Source: Nitrospira sp. (GTDB lineage: Bacteria; Nitrospirota; Nitrospiria; Nitrospirales; Nitrospiraceae). From it: 14,223 bases of DNA. The notes below the pieces were generated by a model. That model saw nothing but the letters and a program-made list of their open reading frames with translations. It was not told the origin of the DNA and searched no databases. Shown one piece after another: positions 1 to 6,147 of this stretch (its first letter is position 1; each line of letters opens with the position of its first letter). A program made the translations under genes and the position numbers. The stretch covers positions 1 to 14,223 of the forward strand of contig JANYEF010000263.1 in the NCBI GenBank assembly GCA_025363325.1, read 5' to 3'.

Positions 1-1283
1 GTAATCTTGGCGCCACGACCTCGCATGGCAGTGAAAGCTTCGTGACCCGGCGTGTCCAGAAACGTTACCTGTTTCCCCCGTACCGCAACTGTGTACGCAC
101 CAATATGCTGCGTAATCCCACCGGCCTCGCCTTCCGCTACCTTCGTTTGCCTGATGGCATCAAGCAGCGAGGTCTTGCCATGATCGACATGGCCCATGAT
201 CGTCACAACCGGCGGCCGCGGCTCAAGCTGGACCTCCTCCTCCGTCTGCACGACGGAATCCAGCAACTCTTCTCCGGCCTTCTCCATCGACACATCAATC
301 TTGACCCCGTTCTCCTCCGCAATGATTACGGCCGCATCAACGTTCATGGTCTGATTGAACGTGAGCATCTGGCCCATATCCATCAGCTTGCGCATGATGT
401 CGGCCGGACGCTGCCCGATCAACTCGGCAAACTCCTTCACCGTCATGCCGGGTGTAAGCTTGAAACTCTTCCTCCGTGGCTTGGTAACTTCCCCCGGCGT
501 GCTGTGATGCACATGCTTGCTGCGATCGTCGCGGCGTTGATGCAGCGGAATGGCACGAAGATCCTGCCAGCGAGCCGCATCCTCACGAAGCCGAAGTTCT
601 TCTTCTTCCCGCGTACGGCCTGGCTTACGGGCTTTCTTTGCTTTATCTTTCAAGCCTTCGGCTTGAATCTCTTCAAGGGAAAGGGTCTTCTTTTTCCCTG
701 TGATCAGATCGATACTTGGCACGACAGCGAGCTTGACGGCAGTCGTCGGAACCGGAGCGGTCATAGTTCCTATGACATGCGGCTGGTCGGGCGTCCCCGT
801 CAGGTCAGCAGGCCCAACGGCTGGAGTCTCAGCATGAGAATGCGGCGGCGGCGGGCTAGCCACGGGGGCATCAATGAGCGCTCCGCTTATGCCTACTGAC
901 TCGACTATGGGCAGAGACGTTCCCTCATCCGCCGGAGCGTCATCGGCTCTCTTGCGCTTGATCAGAATGCGGCGCTTGTCGGACTTGGAAGACTCCTCCG
1001 CCGCCGAAGCTGCCTGGGCCGACCCAGCCTTGGCTCCCGTTACGTGGTCGGACGCCATACCGACCTTACTCCGCTCACCCCGACCTGCATCGGCCTCTGC
1101 AGCCCTGTCCGTCGTTTTCCCGTGAGCCTTGAGTTTCGGGCCCAGCTTCTCCAAAGCCTTCTGCACCACGTCATCATCCAACACGCTACTGTGCGACGCA
1201 ACGGTGATACCCATCCGCTTCAATTCCGGGATGAGATCACGGTTTTCCATCCCCAGTTGCTTAGCCAATGCATACACGCGCAT
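1..1283 (-). CDS. infB: Translation initiation factor IF-2, N-terminal part (3'-truncated by window edge)
   Basis: IF-2 is the GTPase that places fMet-tRNA on the 30S subunit and promotes 70S joining. The frame starts at ATG 1283 (MRVYALAKQLGMENRDL), a typical first IF2_N domain at residues 1-50. A charged, Ala/Pro-rich linker follows to about residue 270, then a second IF2_N domain at about 273-340. The GTPase domain opens with the P-loop GHVDHGKTSL (364-373) and switch II motif DTPGH (410-414). The frame then leaves the window after residue 427, reading MRGRGAKI, as expected just after G3. Full-length bacterial IF-2 is usually 700-1000 residues, so about half is missing here only because of the window boundary. 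It sits 32 nt downstream of nusA in the classic rimP-nusA-infB order. No ylxR-type gene lies between them. The ribosome site is modest: AGGAG lies about 16 nt upstream. Confidence 0.97.
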   Translation of the reverse strand, partial: MRVYALAKQLGMENRDLIPELKRMGITVASHSSVLDDDVVQKALEKLGPKLKAHGKTTDRAAEADAGRGERSKVGMASDHVTGAKAGSAQAASAAEESSKSDKRRILIKRKRADDAPADEGTSLPIVESVGISGALIDAPVASPPPPHSHAETPAVGPADLTGTPDQPHVIGTMTAPVPTTAVKLAVVPSIDLITGKKKTLSLEEIQAEGLKDKAKKARKPGRTREEEELRLREDAARWQDLRAIPLHQRRDDRSKHVHHSTPGEVTKPRRKSFKLTPGMTVKEFAELIGQRPADIMRKLMDMGQMLTFNQTMNVDAAVIIAEENGVKIDVSMEKAGEELLDSVVQTEEEVQLEPRPPVVTIMGHVDHGKTSLLDAIRQTKVAEGEAGGITQHIGAYTVAVRGKQVTFLDTPGHEAFTAMRGRGAKI

Positions 1284-1315
1284 AAGGATTTGACACCTGC
1301 TCCTCTGTATCCGGG

Positions 1316-2479
1316 TTATCCGACATCCGACTCCGACTCTGCCCGCGCTTTTAACTCCTGCTCTCGGGCTTCTTCTTGCTGATGCAGCGCTTCGGTTTCC
1401 TCCGCCAACGCCGCCTTGATTTCCTTATCCCGTTCAACCTTTTCCTTTTCGTATTCCGTCGCGCTGATGATATCGATCTTCCAGCCGGTCAGACGAGCGG
1501 CCAACCGCACGTTCTGGCCATTCTTCCCGATCGCTAACGACAGCTGGGAATCTGCGACGACAACCAACGCCGACTTTTTTTCCTCATCGACGCCGACCTT
1601 CTCAATGCTCGCGGGGTTCAACGCCTCGGCGATGAAGACGCGCGGGTCGGAGGTCCAGGTGATGATGTCGATTTTCTCTCCACGCAGTTCACGGACAACC
1701 GCTTGAACCCGCGATCCTTTGATCCCCACACAGGCCCCGACCGGATCGACCGCCTTCTCGCGCGACGTCACGGCAATCTTGGTTCGATCACCGGGCTCCC
1801 GCACGATAGACTTGATCTCGACGATTTTTTCGAGCACCTCAGGCACTTCCAACTCGAAGAGTTTCGACACAAACTGCGGATGACTCCGCGTCAAAATGAC
1901 CTGGACATCCTTCGGAGTCCGGCGCACTTCCAAGAGCATGGCCTTCACCCGGTCACCATTGCGATACGTTTCTCGCGGAATCTGCTCCTGAACCGGAAGT
2001 ACCGCCTCGGTCTTACCCAGATCCACCAGATAGTTCCGGCGTTCCATCCCAAGAATGATACCGTTGACCAAATCTCCCTGCCGCGTGGAATACTCTTTTT
2101 GAACCGCTTCCCATTCGGCCTCACGAACTTTCTGGAAGATCACTTGCTTGGCGGTTTGCGCGGCGATCCGTCCCAAGTCGCTCACCTCGATAAGCGATCC
2201 GATCTCGTCGCCGACCTCTGCCTCGCTGTCAAACTGGCGAGCTTCCTGGAGAGAGACTTCGGTTTTTGGATTGGTGACCGCGTCGACAATGGTCTTCTTC
2301 GACACGACGGAGATCTCACCGGTCTTGGAGTCGATCTCGACTTGAATATTCTCAGCCTGCCCAAAACGTTTCTTCGCGGCCATTTGAAGGGCCGCTTCGA
2401 TCGCCCCGAGCACTCGGCTCTTTTCAATGCCCTTTTGCCGACCAAGTTCGTCGATGACTGAAATCAATTCTCGATTCAT
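1316..2479 (-). CDS. nusA: Transcription termination/antitermination factor NusA
   Basis: NusA binds RNA polymerase and the nascent transcript, and modulates pausing, intrinsic termination and antitermination. The 387-residue product has the RNAP-binding N-terminal domain at 1-130 and an S1 RNA-binding domain at about 131-205. It is followed by KH1 with GIKG at 252-255 and KH2 with GKNG at 318-321, then a short charged tail rich in Glu and Lys. It lacks the two acidic C-terminal repeats of the E. coli protein (495 residues) and is closer in size to the Bacillus form. The start ATG at 2479 is preceded by GGAGAG at good spacing. It lies 86 nt downstream of rimP and 32 nt upstream of infB, all on one strand, so co-transcription is expected. 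Because NusA acts on intrinsic terminators, the terminator in the operon leader (3088-3115) is a possible autoregulatory site; that is inference. Confidence 0.98.
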   Translation of the reverse strand: MNRELISVIDELGRQKGIEKSRVLGAIEAALQMAAKKRFGQAENIQVEIDSKTGEISVVSKKTIVDAVTNPKTEVSLQEARQFDSEAEVGDEIGSLIEVSDLGRIAAQTAKQVIFQKVREAEWEAVQKEYSTRQGDLVNGIILGMERRNYLVDLGKTEAVLPVQEQIPRETYRNGDRVKAMLLEVRRTPKDVQVILTRSHPQFVSKLFELEVPEVLEKIVEIKSIVREPGDRTKIAVTSREKAVDPVGACVGIKGSRVQAVVRELRGEKIDIITWTSDPRVFIAEALNPASIEKVGVDEEKKSALVVVADSQLSLAIGKNGQNVRLAARLTGWKIDIISATEYEKEKVERDKEIKAALAEETEALHQQEEAREQELKARAESESDVG

Positions 2480-2565
2480 AGCTCACTCTCCGGCGACTGC
2501 CCCCGCAGCCACACTCCACATACAAACGGCATGTTCATATCCGCGATGATCAACTTCGGTACGGC

Positions 2566-3048
2566 CTAAAACGTGACGACGCGCCGCGCTTCAGCTATCG
2601 AGCCAAACTCAAGGATGACTGTCCGCTCAGGACGCGGATCGCTTACCACGACAATGACTCCTTGTTCATTCACTTCCGCCAACTCTCCGATCACACGCCA
2701 CTCTCCGCTGATCGGCTGCCTGAGCTTCACGCTCACTTGCTTCCCCAGTGCCCGGCGATAATCCTGAATCCGTTTGAAGGCCCGATCCAGACCAGGCGAG
2801 GAGACTTCCAGCGTATAGGCATGTGGAAAGGGGTCAGCCACATCCAATGCCGGACCGATGGCGAGATGTGCACGCCCGCAATCTTCTACCGTGATGCCGC
2901 CTGACCTATCGATATACACGCGAACGATTGATCGCGCACCTTGCCCTACACACACGACGTCGACCAATTCTAATCCCAATGCCCAGAGGATGGGCGATAC
3001 CACCTCGCTGATGCGATCGACGACCGGTCGGGACTCCTTCACCAACAC
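2566..3048 (-). CDS. rimP: Ribosome maturation factor RimP
   Basis: RimP assists 30S subunit maturation. The protein shows the two-domain RimP pattern: an N-terminal alpha/beta domain with LGLELVDV, the hallmark YTLEVSSPGLDR, and an SH3-like C-terminal barrel (KQVSVKLRQPISGEW onward). The longest open frame begins at GTG 3141, but its first 31 codons run through a strong intrinsic terminator (3088-3115), so they are very unlikely to be coding. I place the start at GTG 3048 (160 residues) or the GTG six bases later at 3042 (158 residues). Both have AGGG-type ribosome sites within GCAGGGCTAGGGG, and both give a length close to the E. coli protein (150). The choice between these two is uncertain, while the rejection of 3141 is firm. 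It is the first gene of the rimP-nusA-infB operon. Confidence 0.93.
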   Translation of the reverse strand: MLVKESRPVVDRISEVVSPILWALGLELVDVVCVGQGARSIVRVYIDRSGGITVEDCGRAHLAIGPALDVADPFPHAYTLEVSSPGLDRAFKRIQDYRRALGKQVSVKLRQPISGEWRVIGELAEVNEQGVIVVVSDPRPERTVILEFGSIAEARRVVTF

Positions 3049-3087
3049 CCCTAGCCCTGCTTCGCTGGATGGCCCATTCAAGAGATC

Positions 3088-3115
3088 AAATAAAAAAGTG
3101 GGCCTGAGCCCACTT
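3088..3115 (-). terminator. Intrinsic terminator after the aminotransferase operon and possible leader attenuator of rimP
   Basis: Read on the minus strand, a perfect 8-bp stem AAGTGGGC / GCCCACTT with loop TCAG is followed at once by TTTTTTATTT. The hairpin occupies 3096-3115 and the T tract 3088-3097. It lies about 45 nt downstream of the aminotransferase stop codon (3161) and about 40 nt upstream of the chosen rimP start. It can therefore end the upstream operon. Because a candidate promoter lies directly in front of it (3127-3155), it may also attenuate rimP-nusA-infB. Confidence 0.85.
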
Positions 3116-3126
3116 CCAGTCCGCGG

Positions 3127-3155
3127 ACCATAGCATGCCACCTATGCCAAAGCAA
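3127..3155 (-). promoter_or_regulatory. Candidate extended -10 promoter for rimP-nusA-infB
   Basis: On the minus strand TTGCTT (3150-3155) is followed after exactly 17 nt by TATGGT (3127-3132), which carries the TGC extension of an extended -10 element. The -35 matches the consensus at only 3 of 6 positions and the -10 at 4 of 6. The predicted transcript would start near 3120, a few bases before the terminator hairpin at 3096-3115. It starts six bases after the aminotransferase stop codon. No better promoter is visible between the terminator and rimP, where only about 40 nt are available. Confidence 0.4.
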
Positions 3156-3160
3156 GGGGG

Positions 3161-4000
3161 CTAACCGACCCACCTCGTGAAGCCCACGGCGAGTCGTTGG
3201 GTAATCGGGCCAGGCCGTCCATCACCAATGACTTTTCCATCTACACGGACGACGGCCAAGACCTCGACCGTGGTTCCCGTAAGAAAAACTTCGTCAGCGC
3301 CATACAGTTCTGCTAGAGAAATAAAGCGTTCCTGAATTGGGAGGCCCTCGTTCCGAGCCAGCTCCAACACGAAGGCCCTGCTGACCCCGGATAAAATGCG
3401 CGCCCCTTCTGGAGCCGTCATCACCATTCCCCCACGGACCACCATCACGTTGCTGACCGCTCCTTCAGTGATCAATCCCTCTTTGACCAAAATGGCTTCG
3501 AAGACCTGGGCCTGTTTGGCCTGCTGGCGAGCAAGGACGTTAGCTAAAAGATTCACGCTCTTGATGTCACAGCGCCCCCATCGGATATCCTCGGTCGTCA
3601 TCACCTCCACACCGGCAGCTTGTACTGACCTGTCGAGTGGGTGAAATTCGCGAACCGTCATCACGACCGTGGGCGGCCCGTCAGCTGAGTAGGCATGATC
3701 ACGGGGCGCGACGCCCCGGCTAAGCTGAATGTAGATTTTGGCTTCAGGATAATCAGCCCGCCTAACCCCTTCCAGGACATGGTGGGTCCACTCGGCGCGG
3801 GAATAAGGCTGCGTCAGGTCAAGTGCCGTGGCGCTACGTTCCAGTCGCGCCAGATGGTCCTCGAGCGCGAACGGGTGCCCCTTGTATGTGCGGATCACTT
3901 CGTAGATGGCATCACCAAACTGAAAGCCCCGATCTTCGATCGAGACTTTCGCCTCGGCTAGCGGCACGAACGCTCCATTGACGAAGGCCACATTCGGCAC
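3161..4000 (-). CDS. D-amino-acid transaminase-like PLP aminotransferase (fold type IV)
   Basis: The 279-residue product belongs to the fold-type-IV PLP aminotransferases (BCAT / D-amino-acid transaminase / ADC lyase). The Schiff-base lysine is K147 in CDIKSVNLLANV, which closely resembles the D-amino-acid transaminase signature. E179 in GLITEGAVSNV is the residue that contacts the PLP nitrogen. RGVAPRDH at 95-102 corresponds to the Arg/His carboxylate trap of the Bacillus D-amino-acid transaminase. The expected role is interconversion of D-alanine and D-glutamate for peptidoglycan; a branched-chain or ADC-lyase activity cannot be excluded from sequence alone. The start is GTG 4000, with GGGGGAGG 8 nt upstream. 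The gene begins 2 nt after the stop of the upstream small gene, so it is the last member of the four-gene operon, ended by the terminator at 3088-3115. Confidence 0.88.
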   Translation of the reverse strand: MPNVAFVNGAFVPLAEAKVSIEDRGFQFGDAIYEVIRTYKGHPFALEDHLARLERSATALDLTQPYSRAEWTHHVLEGVRRADYPEAKIYIQLSRGVAPRDHAYSADGPPTVVMTVREFHPLDRSVQAAGVEVMTTEDIRWGRCDIKSVNLLANVLARQQAKQAQVFEAILVKEGLITEGAVSNVMVVRGGMVMTAPEGARILSGVSRAFVLELARNEGLPIQERFISLAELYGADEVFLTGTTVEVLAVVRVDGKVIGDGRPGPITQRLAVGFTRWVG

Positions 4001-4002
4001 GA

Positions 4003-4359
4003 TTATGCCCTCCCCCGAGAGGAGGAATCAGAGGCCGTCACGTCAAAGACGCGCCGATCTTCGGCGGTAAATTTCCACCCCATGCGTTTTTCAAACAGCA
4101 CTCGGTGAGTTCCCGGCCTGACTGCTTTAAACTCGAAAGTCCGCTGCCCATTGTCGACCGCATTATTCCCGGCGATGCGAAGATAATCGTCGGCCAGCAA
4201 TGCGAGCCCCGTAGGATCATAGGTCGGAACCCAGAGCTCCCCTCGCGTCCTGTCTTCCCAAAGATGAATCTGAATAGGATGATCAAGAGTCGTCTCAATG
4301 ACCTTGGCCCCACCCGAATGTGTGGCTCCACCATGGTCGTGGCTAGATGTCGTATCCAT
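4003..4359 (-). CDS. Small beta-rich protein resembling chagasin/I42 protease inhibitors
   Basis: A 118-residue predicted soluble protein with a His/Gly/Ser-rich N-terminus (SSHDHGGATHSGG) and a beta-rich body. The C-terminal half, FEFKAVRPGTHRVLFEKRMG, then WKF, then RRVFDVTA, matches the shape of the chagasin/I42 cysteine-protease-inhibitor fold: an F-x-F strand, a G turn, a strand ending in R-x-W, and a last V strand. The inhibitory loop NPTTGY is not recognisable; WVPTYDPTGLALL stands where it would be expected. Function therefore cannot be asserted, and it may be a divergent family member or an unrelated Ig-like sandwich. No signal peptide is seen. The ATG start is the only good one after an in-frame TAG, but AAGGAG is 21 nt away, so initiation may rely on coupling with the Rieske gene 42 nt upstream. 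It abuts the aminotransferase (2-nt gap). Confidence 0.72.
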   Translation of the reverse strand: MDTTSSHDHGGATHSGGAKVIETTLDHPIQIHLWEDRTRGELWVPTYDPTGLALLADDYLRIAGNNAVDNGQRTFEFKAVRPGTHRVLFEKRMGWKFTAEDRRVFDVTASDSSSRGRA

Positions 4360-4401
4360 CGTCAGTGACGCGGCAACCCGCTCCTTCTACGCCTTATCGT
4401 G

Positions 4402-4722
4402 TTATGGTTTTCGCCGAGGCCCGACAAAAATCTCCGCTCCCTCCACCTGCACATTATAACTCCCCACACAATACCCACCGCCGTCCGTCCCTTGCCCGTT
4501 TCGAACGTCAAATGCCAAATCGTGCCACGGACAGGCCACGATAAAGCCCTTCACACGCCCTTCACACAAAGGACCGCCCTCATGGGGGCAGAGATTATGG
4601 ATCGCAAAATACGTCCCCTCGATGTTGAAGAGCGCAATCTCCCGATTGTTCACCGTGACCACTTTTGATTGCCCGGGCGGTAGCTCTTCGACCAGGGCGA
4701 CGGATTCAAACCCCTCTAGCAT
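4402..4722 (-). CDS. Rieske [2Fe-2S] ferredoxin (dioxygenase-ferredoxin / NirD-like)
   Basis: A compact single-domain Rieske protein of 106 residues. The cluster ligands are visible: C45 and H47 in NLCPHEGGPLCEG, and C64 and H67 in ACPWHDLAFDV. The G-rich loop GQGTDGGG lies between the cluster domain and the final strands. There is no signal peptide or membrane segment, so it should be a cytoplasmic electron carrier, as in ring-hydroxylating dioxygenase ferredoxins or the small subunit of assimilatory nitrite reductase. No oxygenase or reductase partner is in the window. A longer frame starts at GTG 4770 with no ribosome site, whereas ATG 4722 has GAGAGGAG about 10 nt upstream, so I use 4722. 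It lies 49 nt downstream of the DUF192 gene and 42 nt upstream of the small I42-like gene. Confidence 0.9.
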   Translation of the reverse strand: MLEGFESVALVEELPPGQSKVVTVNNREIALFNIEGTYFAIHNLCPHEGGPLCEGRVKGFIVACPWHDLAFDVRNGQGTDGGGYCVGSYNVQVEGAEIFVGPRRKP

Positions 4723-4771
4723 GCTGTGCCAACTCCTCTCTTTATGCTCTCTAGCAAGGCTCTCGCTCACA

Positions 4772-5266
4772 TTACATCCGAAGCGTATACTTCAATTCGA
4801 GCCCCACGGTGGCTCCTTCTCGCTTGATGAAGCCCGCTTCGGTTTGAATCGCGTAGCGGACCGCGTCAGGAGAGGAACTATACTTCGGGCAGTCATCTTC
4901 CCGGCAGGGAGCGACATTTTCCTTGAGCCCCACAATATGATGGCTTTCATCAATCCACATCATGTCCACCGGAAACCGATACTCCTTCGTCCAGATGTGG
5001 TTTTGGCCGGTCGACTCGAAGATATAAAGCATTCCGCTGTTCGCCGGCAACGTTTCCCGAAAGGCGAGGCCGAAGAGCAACTTCTCCGGCGTATCCGCTA
5101 CTTCCGTTTCGAGCGCACGACCGTTAGGAAAAGAGACGATAATGATGGTCTCGTCTTTTCGATCGATAAGGAAGTACGAGGCGCTCATCAAGAAAATCGC
5201 CATGAGAACGAGCGTGACGATGCGCTTCTTTTTCTGCTCCCGATTGCTCACCGATAAGGTGGCCAT
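4772..5266 (-). CDS. DUF192 family protein with N-terminal membrane anchor
   Basis: 164 residues. After a basic stretch (NREQKKKR), an uncleaved-looking hydrophobic segment at about residues 17-34 should anchor the protein with the DUF192 domain outside the cytoplasm. The domain has the family landmarks: LLFGLAFRETLPANSGMLYI, the conserved aromatic and Lys before FPVDMMWID, IVGLKENVAPC with the paired Cys pattern PCREDDCPKY, then AIQTEAGFIKREGATVG at the end. The function of DUF192 is not established; it is often found as a small exported domain. The start is ATG 5266 rather than the ATG six bases upstream, because CAGGAA sits at proper spacing only for 5266. It is the first gene of the operon leading to the Rieske, I42-like and aminotransferase genes. 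I could not find a convincing promoter in front of it. Confidence 0.88.
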   Translation of the reverse strand: MATLSVSNREQKKKRIVTLVLMAIFLMSASYFLIDRKDETIIIVSFPNGRALETEVADTPEKLLFGLAFRETLPANSGMLYIFESTGQNHIWTKEYRFPVDMMWIDESHHIVGLKENVAPCREDDCPKYSSSPDAVRYAIQTEAGFIKREGATVGLELKYTLRM

Positions 5267-5357
5267 AAACATTTCCTGTCACAACTCATCACGATCCCCT
5301 AGGCCCAAAGGCCCATTAATACAGGGAATCTAGGCCTTCTGAGTAAATGCCGTTCTG

Positions 5358-5387
5358 TTGACTTGGAAAAGAGCGGCAGATTAGAAT
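5358..5387 (+). promoter_or_regulatory. Sigma-70 promoter of the ferredoxin gene
   Basis: TTGACT (5358-5363, 5 of 6 consensus) and TAGAAT (5382-5387, 5 of 6) are separated by 18 nt. Transcription would start near 5394, giving a leader of about 90 nt before the ferredoxin ATG at 5484. This is one of the best promoter matches in the window. Confidence 0.7.
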
Positions 5388-5483
5388 GGCGCTCACGTTG
5401 CGGCATGTATCATGGTCGTGACTGGGCGGACTTGTCAACCGTGTGTGTCTTTATTGTATCGTAGTGAGAAGGAGGCGAGGGTC

Positions 5484-5831
5484 ATGGCGTTGCTGATTAC
5501 CGATGAATGTATTTCCTGTGGAGCCTGCCTGCCCGAATGTCCGAACGAGGCGATTTTTGAAACTCGCAGCGACGCGGAAACGAAGGGCAACCATGTGGGC
5601 GATGGCCAGGGAGTCGGCGATAGTATTTATGTGATTACGCACGACCGCTGTACCGAGTGCGTCGGACACTTCGACGAACCGCAGTGCTCCGCTGTCTGTC
5701 CGGTCGATAATTGCTGTATTGCTGACCCCTTGTATCCAGAAACGACGGAAGTCCTGCTCGCGAGGGCGAATACGCTCAATCCCGATAAGGCGATCGATCC
5801 GGCGAAAGTCTGGAGCGGCGTGCGCAACTAA
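5484..5831 (+). CDS. 2[4Fe-4S] ferredoxin, alvin (YfhL-like) type
   Basis: A 115-residue low-potential electron carrier. The first cluster motif is CISCGACLPECP (C9, C12, C15, C19). The second, CTECVGHFDEPQCSAVCP (C56, C59, C68, C72), has the eight-residue insertion between the second and third Cys that defines the Chromatium (alvin) type, and a C-terminal alpha extension follows. Two more cysteines, C77 and C78 (VDNCC), lie after the second motif; C77 is normally shared in this type, C78 is extra. The loop between the clusters (about residues 25-48) is longer than usual. ATG 5484 is preceded by AAGGAGG at 8-nt spacing, so the longer frame from 5412 is rejected. The gene is monocistronic, with its own promoter (5358-5387) and a strong hairpin after the stop. 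The partner enzyme is not in the window. Confidence 0.95.
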   Translation: MALLITDECISCGACLPECPNEAIFETRSDAETKGNHVGDGQGVGDSIYVITHDRCTECVGHFDEPQCSAVCPVDNCCIADPLYPETTEVLLARANTLNPDKAIDPAKVWSGVRN

Positions 5832-5853
5832 TCATCGCTCATCGTTCAACAAT

Positions 5854-5889
5854 GAAGGCCCTGCTTTTCTCGTGAGAAGCAGGGCCTTC
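5854..5889. terminator. Long GC-rich hairpin downstream of the ferredoxin gene
   Basis: An inverted repeat GAAGGCCCTGCTT (5854-5866) / AAGCAGGGCCTTC (5877-5889) forms a perfect 13-bp stem 22 nt after the ferredoxin stop. An alternative inner pairing TTCTC/GAGAA is possible. There is no T tract on either side, so it may act as a weak terminator or as an RNA 3'-end stabiliser. It lies just outside the 184-bp repeat element that starts at 5897. Confidence 0.65.
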
Positions 5890-5896
5890 CTGCCTC

Positions 5897-6080
5897 TAGC
5901 AGGATGCTCAAAAAGGCATACTTCTCACCCGCCCAACCCTGGCGCGCCGAGACACGCCTTGCCCCAAGCAAGGCCGCAACTCCGTGGCTGACCCCTCGTT
6001 TCACGGTTCACGCCTCACGTTTCACGGTTCCTTGGAGCGAAGCGAGAACGCTGCTGGCGGACGTTTTCAGCATCCTGCTA
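5897..6080. repeat. MITE-like 184-bp intergenic element with terminal inverted repeats
   Basis: The left end TAGCAGGATGCTCAAAAA (5897-5914) and the reverse complement of the right end (6063-6080) agree at 16 of 18 positions. Inside are a GCCTTG/CAAGGC hairpin (5956-5974), a GGCGCGCC palindrome (5941-5948), a heptamer tandem array (5999-6033) and a conserved-looking tail GCGAAGCGAGAACGCTGCTGG. No open frame in it looks coding. From memory, very similar ends (GCAGGATGCTGAAAA) recur between genes in Nitrospira genomes; I could not check this. The right end abuts the T tract of the cupredoxin terminator. Together with the two flanking hairpins it accounts for the gene-free stretch 5832-6147. Confidence 0.6.
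5999..6033. repeat. Heptamer tandem array, consensus NTTCACG
   Basis: Four consecutive 7-mers TTTCACG, GTTCACG, CCTCACG, TTTCACG, then a degenerate fifth unit GTTCCTT. Five positions are fixed and the first two vary. The array lies inside the 184-bp inverted-repeat element. Confidence 0.6.
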
Positions 6081-6125
6081 AAAAAACCATCGCCCTCTCC
6101 GCGGTATCGCAGAGAGGGCGATGGT
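6080..6125 (-). terminator. Intrinsic terminator of the cupredoxin gene
   Basis: Read on the minus strand, a perfect 14-bp stem (6112-6125 with 6086-6099, core GAGAGGGCGATGG) with a 12-nt loop is followed by TTTTTTT (6080-6086). It starts about 22 nt after the cupredoxin stop codon at 6148. Confidence 0.9.
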
Positions 6126-6147
6126 CACTCACATCTGCCAAGAACTC

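Noticed and set aside
42..899. Long plus-strand open frame of 285 codons opposite infB
   Set aside because: It lies antisense to an unmistakable IF-2 with P-loop and DTPGH motifs; the product has no recognisable domain and the composition of a shadow frame.
1703..2461. Plus-strand open frame of 252 codons opposite nusA
   Set aside because: It is antisense to intact NusA S1/KH domains, with no ribosome site and no family resemblance.
5300..5336. Direct repeat CTAGGCC (30 bp apart) and short GGCC stems in front of the DUF192 gene
   Set aside because: The stems are only 4-6 bp with several exclusive pairings; not enough to call a riboswitch or operator.
5315..5345. Possible promoter for the DUF192 operon (TATTAAT on the minus strand)
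   Set aside because: No acceptable -35 hexamer at 16-19 nt spacing; only the AT-rich -10-like word is present.
5854..6125. CRISPR-like repeats
   Set aside because: The hairpins and 7-nt units have no regular 25-40-nt repeat/spacer structure and there are no cas genes.
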